Source: Solen grandis
Taxonomy: Eukaryota > Mollusca > Bivalvia > Adapedonta > Solenidae
Length of the DNA stretch: 64,000 nucleotides
Reading direction: 5' to 3'
Assembly: GCA_021229015.1 (NCBI GenBank)
Contig: CM037784.1
Location: forward strand, 68,169,013 to 68,233,012
Under the pieces are notes generated by a model that was given only the letters and a program-made list of their open reading frames with translations, had not been told where the DNA came from and did no database searches. Of the stretch, positions 33,060 through 45,043 are shown piece after piece (position 1 is the stretch's first letter; the number at the start of each line of letters is the position of its first letter). The translations under genes were made by a program, and so were the position numbers.

Positions 33060-33395
33060 TTACAAGGTGGTTGCCCCTCAGAAGTCACAGGACAGACAAC
33101 AAATCAGAATGTACTATGTGATTTTACTGGAGAACTATACTGTTATGGTCCCATATTTGGCACCAAAAGTAACTAGATGAGATTTGTTTCCCCGAATTCA
33201 CAGGACAGAACAAATTGCTATGTTCTTGACAAACACAAGGGCAATATGTACAGGATAAATATATTGTAATGACCCTATATTTGGTGCCAAATGTAACCAG
33301 ATGAAACCCAACCAGACTGGAGCTTGAACCCATGACCCCCTTTTTACAGGACCTGTGCATCTGAGCTATCAGACTGCTATTACAAATCCCATACC
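33060..33395 (-). mobile_element. tRNA-derived SINE with an internal ~125-bp duplication
   Basis: The complement of 33303-33390 reads GTCTGATAGCTCAGATGCAC and GGGGGTCATGGGTTCAAGC, a convincing A-box and B-box pair. Left of it, two related blocks contain (C)CATATTTGGCACCAAAAGTA and CCTATATTTGGTGCCAAATG (about 33153 and 33275), each preceded by TCACAGGACAGA. The stem ends are not complementary, so a functional tRNA is unlikely. Confidence 0.55.
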
Positions 33396-33651
33396 AACAA
33401 GTAAAAAAATTGCTGCTAACCCATCAAAAAATCACGGTTAAAAAAGAAAGGTGTTGTGTAAAATATACATGTATGACTGCAATAGAAGTAAGGTTGTGCT
33501 TATTCTAGGATTCAAATTCTCCCAAACCATCCAAAAACGGGGATATTTTGAAGTCAGAGGGGGATCACACTGAAACACATTTTGTGTTCAAAACCCTTTT
33601 AATATATGATGTAAATGCACAGATCAAATGGAAAATATGCAATTTTATTTT

Positions 33652-33885
33652 TATCTTGACTATTCGAAGAATATGAGAGCTATTGTAGTCGCCCTGGCAT
33701 CGGCGTTGGCGTTGCAGCTTTTGGTTAAAGTTTTGCATCCAAGTTACTATCAACCTTATATCTCAATAACTATTTATGGTATTGACTTGAAAGTTTATAA
33801 ATATGTTCAGGGGCATCATACAACCAAGGTAGATAACTCTTGACTGAATTTAAGATGAATTATGGCCCCTTATTATTGGAATTAT
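33652..33885 (+). mobile_element. Second-family Helentron-like repeat, 5' fragment
   Basis: TTGACTATTCGAAGAATATG, then GAGCTATTGTAGTCGCCC and TTTTGGTTAAAGTTTTGC closely match the first 230 bp of the repeat at 17948. The 3' half and terminal palindrome are missing. Confidence 0.75.
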
Positions 33886-35260
33886 TTATACGTAAATCAT
33901 AATTATCATAAATATATACTTATGTTCAAAATTAAGCTTTATTTTTTATTATTTTTTTCATTTTCATCTTCTTAGGAAGATATTGAGAAAGCATATATAT
34001 GGACCTTATTTGATTACGCAACAGTTTACTATCATGCAGAAAAAAATACTAATACAATCCTCAAGTTTTTTTTCTTACGTTAGTCAATCAATTTTAAAAG
34101 TTTTTTTTATTCTTTACTTAATATCTTTTTCTTCGTAAGCATATTACTTAACAAATATTCATTGCAATTTGACCCACAATTGAAATTTTAAAAAAGAAAA
34201 AAAAATACTTTGAAATCCATGACTTTCAACCTTTAAATTGATTGAGTTTTACATTTGCAAAATTAGATAGAAACAAAGGCAGAGGTGTTAGCAAAATTAT
34301 GAAAATACTTTCTTATTTCTATGTAATTAACGTTATAAACGTCTTGAAACTTTCAACTATTCATTTGCTTTATATATTTGCTTATTTTTGCAGATTTAGA
34401 AAAAGAAACCGTTAAACATTTAGAAAACATAAAAAATCAATAGGAAGATCTACATGTATTTGTCATTTTCTTAAGGTTTGCAGAAAGCCGTCAAAGCAAA
34501 TGCAATAAGTTATCCATATAGGTTTTCTAGCTCTAGTATAATTTTACTAATTCATCGTAAATGTGACTCTTTTAGAAAAAAATGTACCACAATTCACTAT
34601 TCAATGCAGGCACTCTTTCCTGCAAAAGAACAATCGGATCTTGCTCAACCAACCCAATGACCGCTTTCATTTCTTTCTTCAAATTAATATATTTTCATGA
34701 ATTAGCCCTATAAAGAAAAACATGAATAGGTCATGTTTGATAACGTACTCACTTGAAATTTTCTGCGCATGTCAAGGCACGGCAATATTACTTATTTAAA
34801 GTTAATATTTCCAATCTTATGGTTTCTTTTAAATGTATTTTGCTTACAAATCTATGTTGTCATAAACAAGTGACACAACATAAATTCCTTAAGGTATGCT
34901 TTAGATTTGCCACAATACTCCTGACGCTGAAGCGCGAATACGTATTTAAATGAATGATTTTAATATTTTAACCCCGGCAAAATCAAGTGACTGAAGAAAA
35001 GTATCTGTTTTGGAAGGACATGATTAGCTAACATTCTATTAATCCAGAAAAAAATATATTCGAGAATGTGAACAGGTTTGTTTTCACATTTTCCAGTAAG
35101 CGTTCCATGAAACATGAATATCTGCTATGTTTGATGACGTAATAACTTAAAATTTTCAAACCCTTATGAACGTACTAATTTTCGACATATTTGAAAAGTT
35201 TAAGTTCATTGATCTAATTGGCGATTTTATATGAATTTTTAAAATAATTCTTGCTTTAGT
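33886..35260. other. AT-rich sequence, no gene recognised
   Basis: A phrase at about 34478 (TTTGCAGAAAGCCGTCAAAG) resembles the hairpin motif at 36835-36857 and may be another element's end. Nothing else is recognised. Confidence 0.4.
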
Positions 35261-36760
35261 ATTCATGACGTCATAACAACGTGACAAATCAAACATTTCT
35301 TGCAGTATGCATCACTTCAATTTTAACTCTATCAATTCTCAAGATTTCAATTAAGACTGATTCAAAATTCATGATACCAGAGCAAGAGAAATGTTAAAAA
35401 ATGCCTTTTTGTCTTTTTAATGACGTCATAACCACGTGACGTAAAAGAAAATCATTCAGAAAAAAGAATGTAAACCTCTATGCCGATATGCTATCCAATG
35501 TTCATGCTTCTAACGCATCAGGGGGCTTTGTAATATTAAAATGTAATTTAAGGACCAAAGTTCGAATCTCAGTTTTGCCATGAAATCTTTATATTTTCGA
35601 ATTTGGAAATTTGAATGCCACGGTGCAAATCTATATCCTAAAATACATCTTCTGTGAAAATATCAATATAATCGGACCGAAATTGAAGGCTCTAGAGCGC
35701 GAACAAAATTTTGAAGGTGACGTCAAATCTGACGTCATTTGACGTCATTGAAAATTAAAAATAAATGAATTTATAAATTTAAAGATTTTAATCGCTGCAA
35801 TACAATTTTCAAAAAGATTGAGTCAAAAGTCTTGATACCAGAGGGAAATAAATTTTTTAAAAAGTTGCTTTTTGTCGTTTTTATGACGTCATAATCACGT
35901 GACTTAAGAAAAAATCCTTTAAGAAATAGAAAGAAGACCTCTAGGCCGATATGCTGTCCAATTTTCATGCTTCTAACGCATCATGGGGCTTTGTAACATT
36001 AAAATGTAATTTTAGGACCTAAGTTCGAATCTTTGTTTTGCCATGGTATCTTTATATTTTCGAATTTGGAAATTTGAATGCCACGGTGCAAATCTACATC
36101 CTAAAATACATCATCTGTGAAAATATCATAAAAATCGGACCAGAATTGAAGCCTTTAGAGCGCGAACAAACTTTTAAAGCTGACGTCAAATCTGACGTCA
36201 TTAAAAATTAAAAATAAATAAATTTATAAATGTAAACTTTTTAATCGCTGCAATACAATTTTTAAAAAGATTGAGTCTTGATACCAGAGGGAAATAAATT
36301 TTTTAAAAAGTTGCTTTTTGTCGTTTTTATGACGTCATAATCACATGACTTAAGAAAAAATCCTTTAAGAAATAGAAAGAAGACCTCTATGCCGATATGC
36401 TGTCCAATTTTCATTCTTCTAACGCATTAGGTTCCCTTGTAACATTAAAATGTAATTTTAGGACCTAAGTTCGAATCTTGGTTTTGCCATGGTATCTTTA
36501 TATTTTCGAATTTGGAAATTTGAATGCCAGGGTGCACATCTACCTTCTAAAATACATCTACTGTAAAAATATCAAGAAAATCAGACCAGAATTGAAGGCT
36601 CTAGAGCGCAAACAAACTTTTGAAGCTGACGTCAAATCTGATGTCAATTGACGTCATTGAAAATTAAGAATTATTGAATTTAAAAATTTATACTTTTTTG
36701 TCGAAGCATTTTAATTTTCATGTTGCTTGACCATTGGCAACATATATAAATTAACTCTTG
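35261..36760. repeat. Tandem array of ~450-460-bp units rich in TGACGTCA palindromes
   Basis: Three related units (roughly 35340-35820, 35820-36270, 36270-36740) share CGATATGCTGTCCAATTTTC, TTTCGAATTTGGAAATTTGA and GAAGGCTCTAGAGCGCGAAC. The octamer TGACGTCA occurs at 35266, 35421, 35718, 35730, 35740, 35884, 36181, 36193, 36330, 36627 and 36649. It is followed in some units by TAATCACGTGAC, which contains the E-box CACGTG. TGACGTCA is the binding palindrome of CREB/ATF factors; any regulatory role is inference. A related sequence begins at about 63870. Confidence 0.75.
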
Positions 36761-36772
36761 AATTAGGTTGGA

Positions 36773-36797
36773 AGAAGAATAATAATAATAATAATAA
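36773..36797. repeat. AAT microsatellite
   Basis: About six AAT triplets flanked by AAG triplets. Confidence 0.75.
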
Positions 36798-36825
36798 GAA
36801 GAAAAATAAACATAACAAACCCTAT

Positions 36826-36858
36826 ACGTTTTCCGCAAGTTTGCGGAAAGCCGTAAAA
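36826..36858 (+). repeat. Hairpin at the end of the TGACGTCA array
   Basis: TTTCCGCAAGTTTGCGGAAA is a short inverted repeat followed by GCCGTAA. Its place after the AAT run suggests the structured end of the non-autonomous element that contains the array. Confidence 0.5.
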
Positions 36859-37950
36859 AAATGAGGTCCCTAGGGGGTTGGCTAATTCCCTTATATACTC
36901 TTTATAGAAAACATCAAAATTCTTCTTCTGTGCAAAGGCCAATTTGGGGCCGAAATTTGGCCCCATTCCCATCCGTAAAAGTATATATTTATCCGCATTT
37001 TTTGCTTTTCTCCGCATTTTACACACTTCTCCTTCTCAATTTGTTGTGTTTTTTCTCATGTAACTGGTAATCCGCCTGGTAATCTAAAGAGAACTAAAAA
37101 GAGAGAGGAAAAAACTTGAAATGAGCTTATCTGTTTAACTTTTTTTTCATTTTTTCCCACTTTTTCTATTTTGCATAAAATTCTGCCAGATTCATGGCAA
37201 TGTCATGTACCCAAATTGCCGATTTTGTTACAAAAATATTTTAATGTAGAGATGCATTGTTTTGTGGATAAAAGCTAAAAAGACACACTGTAGGTAATTT
37301 GGAGAGTACTTTTAGTATTTTGCAAAATAGATTCACAACTTTCTCTGACCATGTAAATAAAATTAATAACCAAAAAAGCTTTGCATTTCTGATATTTATT
37401 TATGCAGGATCTCTGAAAAAATGCGAGAATTCTGCAATCCCAGGCCCTAGAATAGACACTGGTGCTGTTGTTTTTACCAAACAGCACTCAGAAATGAAAT
37501 CATGCTTACATTTGGTTTGGCCCTCAGGGCGTCCGGCAGTTTAAATATGCAAAATACATTGATTGAACAATTTACACATACTATAACAATGAAGCAGTTT
37601 TATTTATAAAAAAAATAGGGAAGAGAAGTGTAAAACTTACCTTTTTAGAAGATGGCTCTTTCATATGGTGATTTATATAGATTTGCGTCTCTCGCACTAA
37701 TGAATTTTTTAACACCTAGCTGGTCAACTTTAAATTACAGGACTTTTCTGAGAGTAAAAAATATATGATTTTGTTATAAAATAATCGTTTAGTTCTGATT
37801 TACTGTGTTTTTACGCAGTTTATTACAGGAATCAAAACTGCAAGCTGACCAGTAAATTTGTTTGTTCAAAACAATTTTGGGGAAAAGGGTGGATTTGAAT
37901 ATTGGTTTCACCATTGAGCATTCCACTTCTGTGACTATAAAGGCCATTAC
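36859..37950. other. Repeat fragment then unremarkable sequence
   Basis: 36859-36930 (AATGAGGTCCCTAGGGGG, TTCTTCTTCTGTGCAAAGG) matches the repeat units at 28660-28870. Beyond it, short frames around 37275-37544 on both strands have no domain. Confidence 0.4.
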
Positions 37951-37959
37951 ATACTCTGT

Positions 37960-38400
37960 CACTTATCTGCCAATATGTGTAAGCTCTGAGTCAGTAAAAC
38001 CAATTCCACCCTGTAAGGGCAGGGGTCTCGGGTTCAAATTCTGGTCTGGTTATTGCAGATAGGAGCTATATCTGACTCATGTACCCTTACATGACTTAAA
38101 TTCTGTTGATGGGACTTCAAGAAATAGTATACATGTAGTTGCATAGGTAGGATAATTATAAGATGGATTGAAGCTTACAAGTTTACTCCTAAAAAGGTAA
38201 ATTTAATTGTGATCTGCATTAAAAGAACAGTTAACCAAGTGCTAGGAAAATATAACTGGGCATGGTATCATGCCACTTATGTATGACATGACACCACAGA
38301 GAGGTATTATTATATGTATAGACAGTGTCTAGTTGTGTGTATGGTACTATGGTCTACAGGATATGAACTTGTTTTGTGTAGCCCCCTTGTTTTGGGGGCG
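37960..38400 (+). mobile_element. Decayed tRNA-derived SINE, probably family 1
   Basis: A B-box-like CTCGGGTTCAAATTCTGG at 38027-38044 is preceded by an A-box-like TAAGCTCTGAGTCAG. Farther on, GGGCATGGTATCATGCC resembles the family-1 body word (TGGTATCATGCC). The rest is too diverged to delimit. Confidence 0.4.
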
Positions 38401-38885
38401 TATTTTGTTTTTCCTCTTCCTATTTGATTTGTCTTTTGTTCTTTGCTTGATTAAAAATTAATTTGAATTGTCACAGTCTTTCCTTGTTAACTGGCGCTAA
38501 ACTGAGTTTCCTATCTACAGATTACTTTAATGACAAATCAATATTTGACTTGAATGATATATCAATGCCTATAAGGACCCTGCACTTTCACCATATGTCA
38601 CTACACACTGGACGATTCAAGGGCACACATTCCAGGGTGCAAACTCCCTTTAAAATTCCTTGATCATAAATAAAAGTAGACACACAACCTCAAAACACTC
38701 ACACAAGAATGCATTATTTCACAACTTAAATTAAAAAAATGTCACAGGGATCACTATGTCCCCAATCCAACAAAAACTACACCCTCCTCATGGCTCAGGC
38801 AAAGCAGCATCATATTTTTTTAAAATATAGCATTCCCCATAACCTGGCACTGCTTCACTTAATTGTATTCAGGTTGTCTCTTTAA
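38401..38885. other. No gene recognised
   Basis: The 66-codon frame at 38463-38663 has no domain; the rest is AT-rich. Confidence 0.45.
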
Positions 38886-39260
38886 AACAAGAAGGCCAAG
38901 ATGGCCCTGAAGTCGCTCACCTGAGAAACATTGCTTTCATTGCCTGACGTAACTGGTTGAAATCGGCCAAAATTGATCTTGATCAAGAGATTATGGTCAT
39001 AAACTTTGTCATAAAGTTTGAAAATGATTCCATAAGAAATGAAGATGCTAGATTATAAACAATGGGAAATCTTGCCCTTTATTATATAAAAAGGGCCATA
39101 ACAGTTACTCATTACTTAATTGGCAGCTATCAGCCAGATTCAGTCTTGGCTGAGAGATGATGGCTATGAATAATTCCATGAAGTTTTAAGATGATTGCTT
39201 TAGAAATGCAGGTGCTAGAGTGTTAACAGTGTGAAATCTGGCCCAGGGGAAATTACATTT
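38886..39260 (+). mobile_element. Helentron-like repeat copy F, 5' part
   Basis: Begins ACAAGAAGGCCAAGATGGCC, then TGAAGTCGCTCACCTGAG, the family's 5' palindrome and inner repeat. The body differs from copies A and B (AAGATGCTAGATTATAAAC, GGTGCTAGAGTGTTAACAG). It is cut off by the repeat that starts at about 39262. Confidence 0.65.
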
Positions 39261-39261
39261 T

Positions 39262-39672
39262 TATACGCCCATATAAATTTTGTACAGACGTATTATGTTT
39301 TCACCCATGGCATACACGGGTGGGTGGGTGGGCGGCGTCCTGTGAAGTGTCCAGACTCGTATTCAAACAGTTTTGATCCAATCCTCTTCAAACTTGCTGA
39401 CATATGATAATGTATATGAGCATAATATCTCAGCCAAGTTTGATTTCCAGTCGAATCGCCCTAGGCACTCCTGGATTATGGCCCTTGCTTTGTTGAAAAT
39501 ACATTTAATTACCAGTGTCTGGACTTCTTTTCAAAGAGTTTTTATCAGATCCTCTTCAAACTTCAGCAGCTGACAATGTGTATGCTTCTTCCCTTTGAAC
39601 ACGGTGCATTTTAGGACAGAACATATTACTGCATGGTGTATTATGCTTCAACTCGCGGAGCTCTTGTTTAAG
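39262..39672 (+). mobile_element. Third interspersed repeat family (ATACGCCC...GAGCTCTTGTT)
   Basis: Starts TTATACGCCCATATAAAT, followed by ACAGACGTATTATG, a loose inverted pair. It has a GGGTGGGTGGGTGGGCGGCG patch, two related internal units (GTCCAGACTCGTATTC..., GTGTCTGGACTTCTTTTC..., both with TCCTCTTCAAACTT), and ends CAACTCGCGGAGCTCTTGTT. The ends resemble other bivalve repeats from memory; class unknown, possibly Helentron-like. Confidence 0.5.
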
Positions 39673-39892
39673 TCTAAATCCCACCCTAGAGCATTGGCAT
39701 TTTGTCAAAATCCTGAAGCAGAAGATGCATCACATCAGACTAGGGGACCAATCTGTTTGTCAATTCCTGTCTGTAACTCTGGGAGAAATCTTCTTTCAAA
39801 ATGAAAAAAAGGGCAAGTTCAAGTAAGAAATTTAACAAAACTAAATATTTAATGTCATTTCATCAGGTGTTTCCACAGAGGATACATTTAAA

Positions 39893-39927
<35 letters not shown>

Positions 39928-39968
39928 AATGAGTTAATCTCTCTCTTTCTCTCTCCCTTTTATTGAGT

Positions 39969-40008
<40 letters not shown>

Positions 40009-40026
40009 CCCCTCCCTCCCTCTCTC
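39893..40026. repeat. CT microsatellite, compound
   Basis: Two long CT runs separated by TATAATGAGTTAAT and TTATTGAGTTAAT spacers, then CCTCCC-rich sequence. The spacer is duplicated, so the locus probably grew by duplication. Confidence 0.85.
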
Positions 40027-40534
40027 ATAGTAAGTTAATTAACATACAAAGTATTATTGTTATTTGCAAACAGCTGCAGTCATGAATTTGAGTCAGAATA
40101 AATTATACTCAGTAGATTTTTGTGCTTAAACATCAGCAAAGAATATTTATAGGCTTATTGTGATTTATCCAGTTTTATTTTCACCTTTTCACTTTTTGAT
40201 GTGAAAACTGTTACTGTTGTAATGAGTTTCAATAGAATTATTGTTTTATAAAAGCTTTGTCATTCCATCAGTTGTATTTCTCTGAAACTTTACTTGTGAA
40301 TGTCAGTTAAGAGAATGTCTCAAATTTTATGTGCATGCAGGGCCTAAAAAACAGCCTGACCTGGAGCTGTAAGTTTGATATTTGAGTTTTAGCTTGAGAT
40401 TGTACTAAAGTTACAATATTAAAGAACTGGACAAAAAGACTTAACCCCCAAACCTTTCACTTTAAGGTTATAATGCTCTTTCCAATTGCAGCTACCCGAC
40501 TTCTACACTTTCTTTCCTCTGTTATGACTTTTAG

Positions 40535-40720
40535 TACAGTGCAACCTGTCTACAATGACACCTGTTTATAACAACATCCTGTATTATCCAACACTTTTTG
40601 TCGGTCCCAATTTTAAAGGTATGTTTTATAATGACCTGCCTTAAATTATCTGACAACCTGTCTTATCCGACATTATGTCAGTTGGTCCCAGTGGATGTCG
40701 GATAAGACACTTCATTGTTA
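40535..40720. mobile_element. Pogo/Tigger-type terminal fragment
   Basis: TA (40535-40536) is followed by CAGTGCAACCTGTCTACAAT. Degenerate copies of CCTGT(C/T)TATAA(C/T)(A/G)AC then recur to about 40700 (CCTGTCTTATCCGACATTAT). This layout is familiar from Tigger-like ends. The opposite end is not found. Confidence 0.45.
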
Positions 40721-40944
40721 TGACAACCAGTCTACTTTTTTTTCTTCTAAAACTTAGACTTTTACCTAAGTGGGATGAATATAAATCTGCAAGACTCTCA
40801 ATTACACAATATAATGATGACATTAAGTTAAATTTTCTTGTCTGTTATGAGTTCTACCTGACCAAAAACAAAATGATGCAGTATGAACAATGTTTTCAGT
40901 ATATTCATATGTATGATGATATAATTAACACAATGAACATCTAG

Positions 40945-43245
40945 ATAAAGCCAAATGTCACTGTCAAGTGTTAAAATAAATCTGATCACAAATCACACTT
41001 TATTTAGATCCAATATATATGTGTGTGAAAATTTGCAGTATTTGTCATTTCATAAAAAAATGCTTTAGTCTAGTTAAGATGTTATGGAGATGATTACCAA
41101 TTAAAATTACCAATGATCGCCAGGTCTTTCGCTTTATACCCAACGAAATTACATTGTTAGAGCTTGAATCTTATTTGTGTATATGTTCTGGTAAAGGAAA
41201 GTGTGATGGGACCTTCAGAGGATTGAGATAAAACAACATTTGTATTTATTAGCTAAATAAGTAAAACCTCACTTAAAAGGTCATGTCTGACACTTTGAGC
41301 CAGAAATAATATCAAAGAATATGCAAATAAGATGTAGTTACCTAAAAGTTGCTTGTTGGTAGCCTAGATTAGAGGTAATACCTTGTAACATCATCATGAG
41401 CATGATTTCAATAAGGTGGATCAAATTTGCATTTGCTTTTTGTTTACAAAAAACAATCTTTGTGTAACCATAATGAGTAATGGAATAAAATATTACAAAT
41501 AAATTAACACTTGATTATTTGGAAAACATGATGTTCTTCCAAAAGATGCAGTCTTCAGGTTGGTAGGTTCAAAAGCGTCGCGGCACTTTTCATGCTAAGC
41601 CACTAACAATACACTAATGATTGTACTGATTTAAGTTCATATGGTGTGTGGATTGTGTGCTGCGTTCTATAATAAAATCATATACCTTCGCAAAACCAAG
41701 TCCCTTTAAAATCAGGCCTTCACCTAAGTTCCTCTAAAGTATATTTGGATTTTAGGGGAACACTGGTGAAAGAATTTGTGCTTTGCTTTCAACAATATAA
41801 CTGCATAAATAAGTATGCAATATTATTACAAAATAAAATATCCATGAACATTTGCAAATTTTAGATCATTTAATTAATTAAAAATCACACTCTTGCATGT
41901 TTGCAATACTTGAAATATATTGTTATTGTTTACATCAAAGACACTCATAAGGTGGGTGAAATAAACAAAACGGATGTCAGAGGATAATCAGGGACTTAAT
42001 AATGTGTGATAATTTCATGCCAGGTGGTTATGACATGCTGTTCATAGTGAAGGCTGCACACTATTTTCTGCATCAAGTGAACACTAATTCAGATAACTTA
42101 AATATTGTTGGTGGGTTTATAAACAAACATAGCACAATTTGTTGAAACATTATGGACTAAACTAATATTATAAAATATACTGAACAATTTCATATAGAAA
42201 GAAAGTTGAAGTTTTCAGTAATTATTGAACATTATTAAACTAAGTAATTAGATTATATGGCATTATTATGTTGACTTGTTTGTGTATCCTAAAACATGCT
42301 TTAAAGAGACAGCACATATCATCAGCTTAATCAACAATAAGTTAAAAACAGAAATGTTAAGGGAAATGACAGTGCAGGCAATGATAATTCTGTGTAGCAT
42401 AATTATGGCCTGTATATCGGTGCAAGCTCAATTGGTCATATTCATTTAATTGTTACTTGTGAATAAAATTTATTATGTTTTGGTTTTCATTCACTCCATG
42501 TTTATTCATGACACTGATAGGCTAAAAATAAATGCAAACATTTTGTTATTAGCCAAAGTTAAAACACAGACATTTGCAAGAAATGTTCCATCTTGTTAAT
42601 TCCCTTGAAGAGTTTGCAGGTAGGGACATACTATCTTTAAGAAAAAACAACAAAAAAGCAAGAATGATGGACTACTTTAAACATGAGTAAGAACATTTGT
42701 TACTGTTATTATACCATTTCTGGTTTCATTTTGCACAGTAACTATTTTGATACCACATGTACATACATAAATGTAAATGAACTGTTATAAAATGATTCTT
42801 CAAAAGAATGGAGAAATTACAATTAAAAGGAGAAAGGTTACCATCTCAGCTCTTTAATACACTCTTGCAATCTTTTAATTATATGCCCATCAATAATATC
42901 AATAGAGAGTATTTATGGTTTGCATAGAGACCCTGTTTTCAGATGGAAAAAGTACTCAGACAGAATCTTCATATTGAGCAATATCGCTAATAATGATGTT
43001 GGGATGTAATGATATTAAAATCAAGGTCCAATAAATATTGTTCAAAGCAGAGTTTACTGTTTACATAAATTAACATATATGATAGTGCTTTTTATAAGGG
43101 AAAGGAATCCTTTATATTGACCAGAACACTTTTGATGCCCATTAAATGTTTTTTTTTACTGTGGTGGATCATTAATTGTTTATAAGTGACATATACATAC
43201 ATACAAACTTTGTAGAATTGTACATGAACAATGTATTTGTATATG
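40945..43245. other. AT-rich sequence, no gene recognised
   Basis: About 2.3 kb with only short frames on either strand and no recognisable element ends or RNA genes. Confidence 0.5.
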
Positions 43246-43250
43246 GGTCA

Positions 43251-43310
43251 GTGCGAGGACCTTCATTAGAAATCACACCAACAGACAGAGGACATTTGGA
43301 AAATTGAGGA
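43251..43310 (+). repeat. Solo arm of the 46.5-kb TTAA MITE
   Basis: GTGCGAGGACCTTCATTAG, then CACACCAACAGACAGAGGAC matches the left arm at 46545-46604. The facing arm is not present nearby. Confidence 0.55.
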
Positions 43311-43750
43311 CTTAACACTCAAGTCCTCAGTTTGCTTGAACTGGTTACCAGAATGGAACAGAACATAATATTTGTTATGACATGTACAATAAAAGGTATT
43401 ACCCATCATCATCATAATAATTCACTCACATGTATGATGATATGATGTTTAAGGTTATGCTTGAGGATTTAAAAGTTTATTTTAGATTTTTGAAACCGAT
43501 TTGATCCTGATGTACAATATAATGAAATTATACACGGAAAGAGTTAAAATGGTTATATATACAATTTTGAAAATAAGACATAATGATTAGATTGGAAATG
43601 TGTTGCATTTCAGATATGAAACAACCTGACATTTTGTGTCAAATGCATAATCTGAACAACCATGTACATGTACTATCAATAATTTTCTCTTCATTTTATT
43701 TTGTAACTTATAACTTGCATTTGGACGGAGATAGTGATTTAGCCCCCTTG

Positions 43751-45043
43751 TTTTAGGTCACCTGAGCACGTATGCTCAGGATGAGCTTTTAGGATCGATG
43801 AATGTCCGTCGTCCGTCCGTCGTACACAATTTGTTCGTTTGCACTCTAGCATCTTCATTTTATGAGCAATTATCTTCAAACTTTAAAACAATGTTTATAA
43901 CCATAAAATCTCAGCCAAGTTCGATTATGGCTGATATCGGAACATTAGGTCAGGAATTATGCCCCTTTTAAAATTCAAAAAAGCCAGATTTCACGTTGTT
44001 TGCACTCTAGCATCTTCATTTCATGAGCAATTATCATCAAACTTTATACCAATGTTTATAACCATAAAATCACGGCCAAGTTCGATTATGGCTGATATCG
44101 TACCATTAGGTCAGGAGTTATGCCCCTTTTAATATTCAAAAAATGCCATATTTCAAGTTGTTTACACTCTAGCATCTTCATCTTTTTAGCAATCCTGTTC
44201 AAACTTTATGGCAATACTTATGACCATAATGTCTCGATTGAGTTTGATTATGACTGAGATCAGTTGATTAGGTCGGGAGTTAAGCCCCTTATAATATAAA
44301 AAAATGCCAGATTTCATGTTGTTTACACTCTAGCATCTTCATCTTTTGAGCAATCATCTTCAAACTCTATGACAATGCTTATGACCATAAGGTCTCGATT
44401 GAGTTCGATTAATGCTGAGATCCGTCAATTAGTTCAGAAGTTATGCCCCTTTTAATATTCAAAAAATGCCAGAAATCACTTTGTTTACACTCTAGCATCT
44501 TCATCTTTTGAGCAATCATCTTCAAACTTTATGACAATGCTTATGACCATAAGGTCTCGACTGAGTTCGATTATGGCTGAGATCCGTCAATTAGGTCAGG
44601 AGTTATGCCCCTTTTAATATAAAAAAGCCATATTTCACGTTGTTTACACTCTAGCATCTTCCTTTTTTTAGCAACCATCTTCAAACTTTATGACATTGTT
44701 AATGACCATAATGTCTCGATTGAGTTCAATTGTGGCTGAGATGGGTCATTTAGGTCAGGAGTTATGCCCCTTTTAATACAAAAAATGCAAGATTTCACTT
44801 TGTTTATTCTCTACCAAATTCATTTTTTTAACAATCATTTTTAAACTTTAAGACAATGTTTATGCCCATAATCTCACAATCGGGTTCAATTATAACTGAT
44901 ATTGACTTGTAAATTTAGGAGTTATGCCCATTTCACCATAAAAAAAAGCCAGATTTCACTTTTACACTCAAGCATCTTAGTATTTCTTAAGCAATCATCT
45001 TTCTCAGGTGAGCGACCAAGGGCCATCTTGGCCCTCTTGTTTA
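43751..45043 (-). mobile_element. Helentron-like repeat copy G, complete, with seven internal units
   Basis: The left border (the 3' end in complement) reads GGTCACCTGAGCACG followed by TATGCTCAGGATGAGC. GTCCGTCGTCCGTCCGTCG follows, matching the CG-rich patch of copies A and B. The right border is CTCAGGTGAGCGACCAAGGG then CCATCTTGGCCCTCTTGTTT, the 5' palindrome in complement. Units of about 160 bp start with TTTACACTCTAGCATCTTCA-like words near 43850, 44003, 44164, 44324, 44486, 44644 and 44803. Confidence 0.75.

Noticed and set aside
33303..33390. Functional tRNA genes (also 27950-28014, 37995-38045, 49755-49830, 50770-50850)
   Set aside because: A-box and B-box words are present, but acceptor stems do not pair and related bodies follow, so these are SINE heads.
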